In this document: positions 10,218-18,899 of the stretch, one piece after another
Position numbering within the stretch: the first letter of the stretch is position 1
Layout: the number at the start of each line of letters is the position of its first letter
Assembly (NCBI GenBank): GCA_032717465.1
Contig: CM064715.1
Coordinates: forward strand, 35,255,546 to 35,319,545
Direction of reading: 5' to 3'
Length of the DNA stretch: 64,000 bases
Origin: Coenobita brevimanus
Taxonomy: Eukaryota > Arthropoda > Malacostraca > Decapoda > Coenobitidae
Notes under the pieces: model-generated
Database searches by the model: none
Told to the model about the DNA's origin: nothing
The model's input: the letters and a program-made list of their open reading frames with translations, nothing else
Translations under genes and position numbers: made by a program

Positions 10218-11000
10218 ACATAGCCTATGATTTCATCATCCTTTGTGTAATTTTAACGTACAGTGTGCTGCCTGTTTGATCACGAGCGTGTTCTACCTCA
10301 CTCCCCCCTTCTACCGTTATAGTAGAGTAAGTCGTTTTTTCTGTTGTTCAGAGCGGGATTGTCAACTCTTTGTCCCCATGGCTTCATTTGCGCGTCCTTC
10401 TTACAAGTTGTATCAAGCTCTGCCGGCCCCTATATAATGAGCTCAGTCTCTACATTAATTGCCACTTAGATCTACTCCTCATTTTGTTCACATCTCTGTC
10501 CTCCCCTGTACAGTTGTTATTGTGAGTGCTCAGGAAGTCTCCAACCATCTAGCAGCTGTGTGTAATTTGAGTATAAGTGTTGTTGCATTTTGTTCTTGTA
10601 CTGTGTAACATAAGTTGTTAATTTGTAGGCCTAGTGAGGTTTTTGTAATTCATGTAAGGTTCTTATTGTCAGCCATCATTAATAATATTTTGTATCTGTA
10701 ATAATATATCTGGCATTCACTGAGTATTATCTGGTATCTCATTTTAACAGGGCTGACTTAGATAAATTTACTCTTGCTAATTTCGTGTTAATAGAGGCTA
10801 TTGCAGTTAACCATATATTTAACCTGTTTTTTTTGCCATTACATTATCCTTATGAGTCCTGAATGTTTTGTTGTTAGTTTGAGCATTAAACTTTAACTTG
10901 TAATTTTACCTAACTCTTTGTTTTGAACCTGGAACTTTACGGGACAGTAGTGACTTTTAGTATTCTCACTTAAAGTGTACATTATCTTTCCCTGTTCCGT

Positions 11001-11004
<4 letters not shown>
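10214..11004 (+). mobile_element. Solo LTR of the G1/G2 Gypsy family
   Basis: A complete 791-bp LTR (TGTTACATAGCC ... TTCCGTAACA) without internal sequence, flanked on both sides by TA repeat, so the element originally inserted into an AT tract. It is closest to the G1-type LTR by its TTGTTCAGAGCGGGATTGTC segment. It would arise by recombination between the two LTRs of a full copy. Confidence 0.93.

Positions 11005-11089
<85 letters not shown>
11005..11089. repeat. (TA)n microsatellite
   Basis: About 85 bp of pure TA between the solo LTR and the left end of the Tc1/mariner-like element. Confidence 0.95.
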
Positions 11090-11091
<2 letters not shown>

Positions 11092-11103
11092 TTGTTTCAA
11101 AAA

Positions 11104-11312
11104 TAGTGTTCGTAAATTGCAGAATGAACAGGGTAGGAAAATATAAATATACTTTACTATGTAACATTTTTGGAAATTTGTCATATTTACCGTGATATTA
11201 CACATGTTATGTTTAATAGGAAGCTGTAGAGGATGAAAATGATCGGTAGCTTACCATCACCTCAGTACCTTTATTTTTTCATACATTTTTCTACACCGAT
11301 GTATTGTACACT
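11104..11312. repeat. Left terminal inverted repeat of the Tc1/mariner-like element
   Basis: Pairs with 13761-13965 over about 205 bp at roughly 80-85% identity by eye, including CTACACCGATGTA near its inner end. Confidence 0.85.
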
Positions 11313-11324
11313 ACAGAATTACAA

Positions 11325-12373
11325 TAGGTGCTCGAAATTTCTCCCCCCCTCCTTGATACAGGCTTGAGCTCGGCGCAGAAGTGACTGGTGTACCCGTTCA
11401 AATACCACTGGTGTGTTCCGTACTTCTCTGCACGCCCCTTGAACTCTTTACCACAGTTCCTGACAGGTGTTGACTGATGTAGCATACACCCTGCTCTTCA
11501 GGTGTCCCCAAAGGTAAAAGTCAAGTGGAGTTAGGTCGGGTGAACTAGGTGGCCAGGCAATGGGACCTCTGTGGCCTATCCACTTGTCAGGGTACATAGC
11601 ATTAAGCAAATTCCTTGTACGTCATGCAAAGTGAGGTGGAGCCCCATCATGCTGGAACCACATTCGTGTACGTGTTCTGAGGGGCACATCTTCAAGTAGT
11701 ATGGGGAGCTCATCCTGAAGATATCTGGTGTACACATTGCCTGTAAGTCGTTGTGGTAGCAAAAATGGTCTGATTAGACGATCAAGAATACTGGCCCACA
11801 CATTTTTCACAAAGTGTTCTTGATGTTCCCTTGTTATTACGTGTGGGTTTTCTGCCACCCATGTGTGTGCGAATTATGTTGGTTTAGCATGCCACCTCTT
11901 GTGAACACAGCCTCATCACTCCACAAAACATGTGCAAGAAAACCGTTGTTCTCCCTCGCATGAATAAGAAGCCACCTACAGAAATCCACTCACTGGGAAT
12001 AATCACGTTCGGTCAGAGCATGGATGGGCTGGTGATGACACAGGTACAGGCCTAGTCTGTTTACAGTCCTCCATACAGATGCATGAGCCACACCGAATCG
12101 TGCACCAAGTCGATGTGTACTCATAGATGGTTCATCTCCGATGGTGTTGAGAGTATCCTCTTCTACATTAAGCAGGTGATCAGCATGAGGCCTTCCACTG
12201 TTTACTGCACGTGGATTCAGTGTGCCACATTCCCGTAGTCGTCGTTCTACACGGAGGAAAGTAGGCCGAGATGGTTGTCTCCGGTTAGGATATCGCTTAC
12301 CATACATCCATACTGCTTCAGCTGCATTTCCTCCTGCTGCACCCAACGTAAGTGCAGACGTGTATGGCTCCAT
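11325..12373 (-). pseudogene. Tc1/mariner-like (DDE) transposase, broken
   Basis: The start MEPYTSALTLGAAGG is followed by an N-terminal helix-turn-helix part (YPNRRQPSRPTFLRVERRL; STHRLGARFGVAHASVWRTV). After a stop near 11990, the catalytic domain shows all three acidic motifs: LWSDEAVFTR (first Asp) near 11910, MWFQHDGAPPHFA near 11640 (second Asp) and PDLTPLDFYLWG near 11520 (third Asp). I count about 41 residues between the second and third Asp, although a stop lies inside. The tail reads NTPVVFERVHQSLL. At least three stops or frame changes are present, so it is inactive. Widespread arthropod relatives share the WFQHDGAP signature. Confidence 0.8.
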
Positions 12374-12448
12374 GTCCAGTGGTGACTTAAGACTGCCGGT
12401 ACATCCTTTTTTTCTCTCACCTTCTCACAAACAGCGACCAGAGCAGCC

Positions 12449-13550
12449 ATGCAAGAAGGACGTGCTACCATTGCCTGTGACCCGTTGAGGGGGGCAACCA
12501 GCCAGCCACAGTCTTCCACCACCCAGAAGATCCGGGAGACCGTGGTTTGGTTTAACGTAATGGTGGGGTATGGATTCATCAAATGCCAGGATACTGGCGT
12601 TGATGTTTTTGTGCACCGCCAGGCGATCATTAAACCAAACCCTCGGCACTTCCAACGCTCCCTTGGTGATGGAGAATCGGTGGAGTTTAGTCTGTTTGGA
12701 ACCCCCAAGGGTCCTGAGGCTCGGGATGTTACTGGGCCGGGTGGTGTAGCTGTGCAGGGTTCTGCCCATGCACGGCGGTGCCACACGGCCCAGGGACGTC
12801 AGGCCAGGGATCCTGGGAGTTCTGAACAGATGAACCTCGTCGTGGAGATGTGTATCGTGACGGCAAAGGCTTATTGTGGGGGTGATAAGAGGGCTTTGTG
12901 CATTCTTCTCCCAAAGATCTTTGAGGAGAATGGGCTGCCTCGCCTTATCATCCCCGAGTGCTTTGCCCGTGATATACACTCTGTCCCTCGCCGACGGGAG
13001 CATCGGGCTCATCAACCATAGCCACAATCTGCTGCTCCTCAGCAAACGCCGAGGAAGAGGCTTAGGCTGGAGGCCCCCCTCAACCGACGGACAGCCTCTC
13101 AGATCAACGACCCGACCCTGGATCCGACCAATGCTACACCTATTATGACCACGGCGGAAGTCCATCATCCGCCAGCAATGTCTGAGGGGGAGAGGGACTT
13201 AACTGACACTGCCTCCATGGTCGAGGAAGCATCGACCGACTCCTCGACTGAGGAGGACGTTGGTGAGTCCCCCCCCTCCTCAGACAGAGGAGGGCACCCC
13301 ATCTCGCCATCCCATCATCGACCTAAAGGATCGGCTAGACATAGCCTCCTATAGACACCTCCTGGCTCTCAGCGCTCGCACCTGGTCGTACCAGCTCGGA
13401 GAAACGACATACACCACTCTTTACGATCTGCTCCGAGCTGCCGACCGGGGTGAGGACATAAGACCTGCGCTGATTGTCAGGGGGTAGGAGGTGCGTCTAG
13501 ACGATCTTTGAGCATTTTACCACATGCTCCCACCTCGACTGGCCCCTTAG
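12449..13550 (+). pseudogene. Y-box-type cold-shock-domain gene, dispersed copy CSD-B
   Basis: Second copy of the CSD-A frame, intact for its first 190 codons. The cold-shock domain covers residues 29-105: VVWFNVMVGYGFI (RNP1), DVFVHRQAIIKPNPRHF (RNP2 and NPR segment), GDGESVEFSLF and VTGPGGVAVQGS, very close to the canonical Y-box pattern. It ends at TAG 13019 and reopens in the same frame through the Ser/Thr/Glu-rich linker. A frameshift follows near the C-run at 13268-13274. The C-terminal block (DLKDRLDIASY, YDLLRAADRGEDIRP, AFYHMLPPRLAP) then has TAG 13485 and a TGA (13509-13511) before the final TAG 13548. Alignment with CSD-A needs no indel over the first ~105 codons, and many differences fall at third positions, suggesting past selection on the protein. 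Confidence 0.8.
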
Positions 13551-13604
13551 ATCGTCGGTGGTGCACGGTGAGGGAGTGGATTCATTTTGTTAAATTACTC
13601 TGGC

Positions 13605-13660
13605 TGGCCTAATGCCCCACGTTGGTGGCGATGGCCATTAAGCCACAACAAAACAAAACA
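13605..13660 (+). other. Conserved 3' hairpin and (CAAAA)n tail of CSD-B
   Basis: TGGCCTAATGCC pairs with GGCGATGGCCA across a ~10-nt loop, as in CSD-A. ATTAAG and a short AACAAAACAAAACAAA tail follow. Confidence 0.6.
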
Positions 13661-13760
13661 AATCTCACAGTACCTTTAAATCACGAAGCTTCGTTCAAAC
13701 CCATGAGGCATACATGATTTGCTGCTTCAGGTTTACATATATGTAGGTTTCGTTAATACT

Positions 13761-13961
13761 GCACATTACATCGGTGTACACAAGATTATGAAGAAATAAC
13801 GGTATTGAGGTGATGATAAGCTACTGATCGTTTTTATCCCCTACAGTTTCGTATTAAACATAAAATGTGTAATATCACGGTAAATATGACAAATTCCCAA
13901 AAACGTCACATACTAAAGTATATTTATATTTTCCTACTCTATTTATTCTGAAAATTATGAA

Positions 13962-13965
<4 letters not shown>
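13761..13965. repeat. Right terminal inverted repeat of the Tc1/mariner-like element
   Basis: Reverse complement of 11104-11312. It ends GAACACTAT directly in the TA tract, about 14 bp short of the left terminus. Confidence 0.85.

Positions 13966-14029
<64 letters not shown>
13966..14029. repeat. (TA)n microsatellite
   Basis: About 64 bp of TA between the mariner-like element and the small TTAA-type MITE. Confidence 0.95.
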
Positions 14030-14032
<3 letters not shown>

Positions 14033-14033
14033 A

Positions 14034-14211
14034 CCCATTGGAACCCTGTGTCCAGAGTACTGGACAGAACTGGGAATTTTCAAATCTTATTAAAGTAGGG
14101 AACCCTCGGGTAGAGACCTATGAGCTTCGCGACTATGAGCCGATAGGCGGAGGGCGGTACGCTTAGTACCCTCCCAGTGCAATGACTCGCTCAGCAGCTC
14201 TGGGATCCAAT

Positions 14212-14214
<3 letters not shown>
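14034..14214. mobile_element. 181-bp MITE-like element with CCCATTGGA ends
   Basis: The left terminus CCCATTGGAACCC and right terminus GGGATCCAATGGG are inverted copies with one mismatch. TTAA precedes the left end, as for piggyBac-type insertions, but the right flank is ATAT, so the duplication is not preserved. It lies between two TA tracts. Confidence 0.5.

Positions 14215-14285
<71 letters not shown>
14214..14285. repeat. (TA)n microsatellite
   Basis: About 70 bp of TA between the two MITE-like elements. Confidence 0.95.
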
Positions 14286-14288
<3 letters not shown>

Positions 14289-14941
14289 TGGAATCTCTTT
14301 TATCCGAAAATCATGGGACTTTCAAAGTTTCGTTTAATCAATTTTTTCGGATAAAAGATACTGTAATAATATGTAGGATACAAGGGAACAGTATTGTACT
14401 CACCCATCACCCATTTCGGGTGATGTCTAGCCCACCACCACCACCACCAGCACCCCAGAAGCCACTCAACCATCACCAAAACACTTAATACACGGTAGTA
14501 ACTACGTATGTAACTGCACTTTTGTAACTGTAACAGAAACTGTCAACTTAGATAAAAACTTCACTCAAATAAACTTAAATAAAACTTCACCAAAACAATT
14601 ACGTAATTCACTGTAACCAATTCGAACAAATGAAGTCTTAAACATAATTGTTTTTTCATATTTTTTGTTTCCTTATTCAATCATTTCCACATCATCCACA
14701 TCATCTCCCACATCATCCAAATCTTCCGAGGTGGTGGATGCAGGTGAGGGAGTAGGCAACTCGCTCTAGTGAGTAACGGTGCAACCGTAAACTAACGCTA
14801 AAGGCACGAAACAAGCCCACCGTGTTTGAATTTTCGGATAGATTTAAGATTTTTGCGGTTAATCGAAATGAGAAAGTTTTAGTAAACTTGCGGTTAATGT
14901 CATATTACGGTTAAAACAATTTCGGATAAAAGAGACTCCAC

Positions 14942-14943
<2 letters not shown>
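14286..14943. mobile_element. Non-autonomous pogo-like (Tc1/mariner superfamily) element
   Basis: The left end GAGTGGAATCTCTTTTATCC is inverted at the right end as GGATAAAAGAGACTCCACTG. The CAGTGGA-TCTCTTTTATCCGAAA style of terminus is typical of pogo-like elements. A second inverted ATCCGAAA/TTCGGATAAAAG pair lies just inside the left end. No transposase frame is visible in the ~650 bp. TA repeat flanks the left side and (GA)n the right. Confidence 0.6.

Positions 14944-14998
<55 letters not shown>
14944..14998. repeat. (GA)n microsatellite
   Basis: About 55 bp of pure AG/GA directly between the pogo-like element and the SINE head. Confidence 0.95.
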
Positions 14999-15000
<2 letters not shown>

Positions 15001-15382
15001 CCTCTGTGGTACAGTGGTAGAGTGTGCGGTTCGTACACGGGTGAGCCAGGGTTCGCGCCCCGCCAGGGTAATAAACTTTGGGAGTTTTCACCCGGCCACG
15101 TACTGCATTGGCGGACACAAGGGGTACTGTGGTTGAACCAGTGTCGCTAACTATAAAGTATGCTTGCACCCAGTCGGTTTGCGTGGGCCGATTACACTTG
15201 GTTCACAGACTACCATACATCCAAAGCCACTCCAACACGACAATTACACTTACAAGCACTTGTCACCCTACATACAATCTCTACCAGGCAGCCTAAGCCA
15301 CTTGGTAGAGATACATTGGCTGTATCGTCCCGACTTCGGTCGGGATAGGCCGGTCCTGCAGTGGATACTCGGCTGATGATGA

Positions 15383-15384
<2 letters not shown>
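14999..15384 (+). mobile_element. tRNA-derived SINE, family S1, copy a
   Basis: The head resembles a tRNA gene, with box A (TGGTACAGTGGTAGAGTG) and box B (GGGTTCGCGCCCC) about 30 bp apart. A ~320-bp body follows and ends GATGATGATGA in the TA tract. A second, inverted copy of the same length lies at 27632-28023. The length and tRNA head fit a Pol III SINE. It is not a functional tRNA, because the acceptor ends do not pair. Confidence 0.8.

Positions 15385-15457
<73 letters not shown>
15385..15457. repeat. (TA)n microsatellite between SINE and LINE tails
   Basis: About 73 bp, bounded on the left by the 3' end of SINE S1a (+) and on the right by the 3' end of LINE LR-a3 (-). Confidence 0.95.
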
Positions 15458-15458
<1 letters not shown>

Positions 15459-15613
15459 CGTGAGAGAGAGAGCCCGACGCCCTAATCCCGCAAAGGGTGA
15501 CCATAGACAAAACGCCTCCAAGTCGCTCTGTCACTCACCATTTGCCTGCCCTCCCCCCAACTTATTCCCCCCTCACTCATATACCTCTCAACTCCATCCC
15601 TCTACCTCATCCT

Positions 15614-15901
15614 CGGTCTCCCCCTTCCTCTCCCTCTCTCCACTTTACCTACATACACTCTCTTAGTCAGTCTTTCACTCTCCGTTCTCTCCACATGTCC
15701 ACACCACCTCAGAGTATTTCTCCCAGTTTTCTCAATCACATCCACATCCACCCCACAACGTTCTTTCACTCCCTCCTCCCCCTCCACCTCACTCACACAC
15801 ACTCTCGCCGTCAGTCTTTCGCTCTCCATCCTCTCCACATGGCCAAACCACAGCAATGTGTTCCTCCTAAAGCTTTTTATCACATCTACGTCCACACCAC
15901 A
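15614..15901 (-). repeat. 144-bp tandem duplication inside the LR-a3 C-terminal region
   Basis: The encoded segment from CGVDVDVI through RNTL.W.GHVER.ESERLT to VE.. occurs twice, with a 48-residue period (15901-15758 and 15757-15614). LR-a2 and LR-a4 have it once. The two units differ at several residues (FGHVERM versus CGHVERT), so the duplication is not very recent. Confidence 0.75.
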
Positions 15902-17942
15902 ATGTTGCTTCAATTCCTCATTTGTCAGTCTGTCTCTCCACGTGACTCCACAGGCTCCTCTGAAATGACTCATTTCCAATGCCCTCACTCTTGACTTCTG
16001 TCCCTCCAACAAGGTCCAAGCTTCACTTGCTTACGTTAGAGTTGGTGTCACTGTACTGACATGTAGTAACTTTTTCACTTCCATGCTCACTTCCCTGTTT
16101 CTTATCACTGCTTTCAAGGAACCAGCAACCTTTCATCCTTTTTGTACCTTTTCAAGCACTTCACCCTCTAAACTTCCATCCTTACTCATCACACTACCCA
16201 AGTACTTAAATGCACTCACATTTTCCATTTCTTCCTCATCCAGCCTCACTGTACATTCACTGACTTCACTTGAACACCATAACTTTACTCCTCCCTACAT
16301 TCACCTTTAGATTCCGTTTCCTACACAGTCTCCCAAACTCATCCACCAAGCCTTGTAGCTCACCTTCGTCTTCACTCAACAACACAGCACCACCCGCAAA
16401 TAACAGTACAGGGAGTTTCCAAACACTGCCCTCTCTCATTAGGGCTGCTCCAAGATGCATTACCCTACCTTCTATCGCTTTTATAACCCCATCCATATAC
16501 AGACTGAACAACCATGGAGACATGACACATCCTTGTTTCAATCCAACCCTCAAATAGAAAAATGCACTGAGTTCACTATCCACACGCACTGCAGCCTTAG
16601 CACCCTTATACACACTCTTCACAATATTCAACTACTTCCCACCTACTCCATATATTCTTAATAATTTCCACAATCCTTGTCTATCCACCCTGTCATATGC
16701 TTTCTCCAAATCCATGAAGGCCGCATACATCTTCTTTCCCTTCTCTAGAAACTATTCCACTAAAGATCTAAGAATGAATATCTGATCTACACAACCTCTT
16801 CCCTTCCTAATACCTCCCTGTTCTTCTCCAACTAATTCCTCTGTTATTTACCTACCTCCGTCAATAAGCATCCTACCATATACTCTTAAAATTACACTAA
16901 GAAGAGAAATGCCCCAATGATTACCACACACTTCTTTTTCCCCATTTCCTTTGTACACGGGAATGATTATAATGTACCTGACTTCTAATCCTCCGGGACT
17001 CTACCTTCCTCCCAGGCCAATCTGCACATCTTCCACATCCATTCTACTACTATCTCTCCCCCATGCTTCAGCATTTCACCACACACTCCATCAATTCGTG
17101 GGGCTTTCCCCATTTTGACTTTCTTCATTGCTTTCACAACTTCCATCCTACTGATTTCTTCCTCCCTTCTCACATCCCTCCACCTTCTTTGCCATTCCCC
17201 AGCCACTTATGCTAGTATTACTTTCATTCTCTATGTTCAACAATTCCTTAAAGTGTTCTCTCCATCTGCTCACTTTTTCTCCCTTTCTCCACTAGTAATC
17301 TACCATTTTTATCTTTCACTCCCCGACGAACTTCTCTGGCACCTTGTTTATCTCTCTTTACCTCTTTCCAGAACCTTTCCTTACATTCCCTCCACTTTAC
17401 ACTCAAATTCCTTCCAAATTCCTCATCCACTCTCTTCTTACTCTCTCTTTCTAATCTTTTCACCTCTCTCTTCCTCTCTGCATATAACTGTCTCTTCTGT
17501 CTCTCACCTTCTTCCACGCCCCTGTTTCTCATCCACTCACTATATGCTTTCTTCTTTTGTGCCACAGCCTGCTCACCTCTTCATTCCACCATGCTGTTCC
17601 TTGCACCCCCTTTCGTCTTCTGTTCACCCCACACACCACCTCACATGCTGCACAAATTTCTTCTGTGAATATCTTGCTTACACCTTCCACGTCCCCCATC
17701 TGCTCCAGTTCATATTTACCCAATCGCTCCTCCACTTCTCTCTTATTTTCTGCCTTTTTTTTTCATCATCTTGTAACCTCTCCACCCTCCTTGCATATAC
17801 TACTTCCTCCTGTCCTTCCCTTCTTCTATTTATCCATTTCACTTGGACCTTGATTCTCACCACCACCAGGTGGTGGTCAGAAATCCTCTCCTCCAGCGTT
17901 TTTATGATCTTGTATGCATTACACACCTTCTGATCCTTTCAT

Positions 17943-17943
<1 letters not shown>

Positions 17944-18009
<66 letters not shown>
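17944..18009. repeat. (CA)n microsatellite within LR-a3
   Basis: About 33 CA units interrupt the endonuclease region of the LINE. Confidence 0.95.
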
Positions 18010-18011
<2 letters not shown>

Positions 18012-18899
18012 ATCAATCATTGTCTTCCATTTATTCAGTTCACAACCCACCCTTCTCATCACTCGCCATGTATACCTATGGATCGTTTTGTGTTTGAAAA
18101 GGATATTGGCTATCACCGACCCCTTCCCGGCACAAATGTCCACTAAAGCACTGCCATTCTCATCCATCTCTGCAGGCACACCTCACTCACCAACTACTCC
18201 ATCCACCTGCACATTCTCTACTTTACCAATCATATTGCCAGTCAGAAACACTCTCTCAGTCCTTTCAAACTTTTCCATGCACGCCTCCACACTTGTCCAG
18301 AACTCTTCTCTCACTCTACATGCACGATCTTGCATTGGCGCATAGACACACACAATCGCCCACATTTGTAGTCCAACTTTCAATCTTACCCACACAATCT
18401 TTGAGCCAAATGATCCATACTGTCTCATATTCTCCTTCCACCTGTTACTGACAACAATACACACTCATTCTTTTGCCTTCTCATTCTCACCTACTTCCAC
18501 CCATATACCCCATCCGTTCTCCCAATCTCTCACATACATCTACTGTCGCACCCTCAAGCACCTGGACAATCTCTCTCTCTTTCACCTCACCATGTGCACC
18601 TCTTACAGTCCATGTCACATTCCGTACCATGTCCTTTGTTCGGTCCTTAGTCGTTAGTGGTAGGAGTACACTGTAGCACCAGTCGAGCAGGGCAGTACTC
18701 CCAAGGTGAATTGAAAGCTGATGACAGGGAGAGCTGGAGCTCCCGCTTCATCAGCCCTCGGGACTAGGTCCCGACCATCCCCCTTTGCTGAACTTTTTCA
18801 GTGTCTCAGTAACACAGAGAGTAGGCCAGCATGCTCTCCAATACAAGTTTCTCTAACTGTCAGCACCAAACTACATGCACAATACACACTGCACTTCCT

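Larger units (their letters stand above)
12400..13660 (+). mobile_element. Retroposon-like insertion carrying CSD-B
   Basis: This segment sits between the transposase 5' end and the right inverted repeat and has no counterpart in the transposon architecture. It contains the whole CSD-B frame, about 50 bp of 5' and about 85 bp of 3' sequence, the 3' hairpin, and ends CAACAAAACAAAACAAA. I could not identify a convincing target-site duplication, so the edges are approximate. Confidence 0.6.
11090..13965 (-). mobile_element. Tc1/mariner-like DNA transposon with long inverted repeats, interrupted by CSD-B
   Basis: Both ends carry the same ~205-bp sequence in inverted orientation (11104-11312 and 13761-13965). 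They share, for example, AGGAAAATATAAATATACTT and TTTACCGTGATATTACACAT. Both ends lie in TA repeats, consistent with the TA target of the IS630-Tc1-mariner superfamily. The outermost ~14 bp present on the left (GGTTGTTTCAAAAA) are missing on the right. The transposase is on the minus strand next to the left end. Between its start codon and the right inverted repeat lies a foreign 1.2-kb cold-shock copy. Confidence 0.85.
15460..18690 (-). mobile_element. RTE-like LINE, longest LR-a copy (LR-a3), broken
   Basis: Reading the minus strand 5' to 3': APE endonuclease pieces (VCVYAPMQDRACRVREEFW and ERVFLTGNMIGKVENVQVDG near 18400-18190; SALVDICAGKGSVIANILFK and TIHRYTW near 18100; SDHHLVVVRIKVQVKW near 17880), linker, RT (KAMKKVKMGKAPRIDGVCGE near 17100; AAVRVDSELSAFFYLRVGLK near 16570), and the C-terminal RNTLLWFGHVERMESERL. 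The catalytic FADD box reads FAGG at about 16400. (CA)n interrupts the endonuclease at 17944-18009. Many frame changes. The APE plus RT with this C-terminus fits an RTE-type LINE. Inactive. Confidence 0.88.

Noticed and set aside
12425..13168. 247-codon minus-strand open frame, and a 179-codon one at 12247-12786
   Set aside because: They lie opposite the CSD-B cold-shock frame, whose motifs are unmistakable. The minus frames have no recognisable domain, and CSD-A does not preserve the 247-codon frame.
17115..17933. 272-codon plus-strand frame with Ser/Leu/His-rich sequence
   Set aside because: Antisense shadow of LINE LR-a3 (endonuclease/RT linker on the minus strand); no independent motif.
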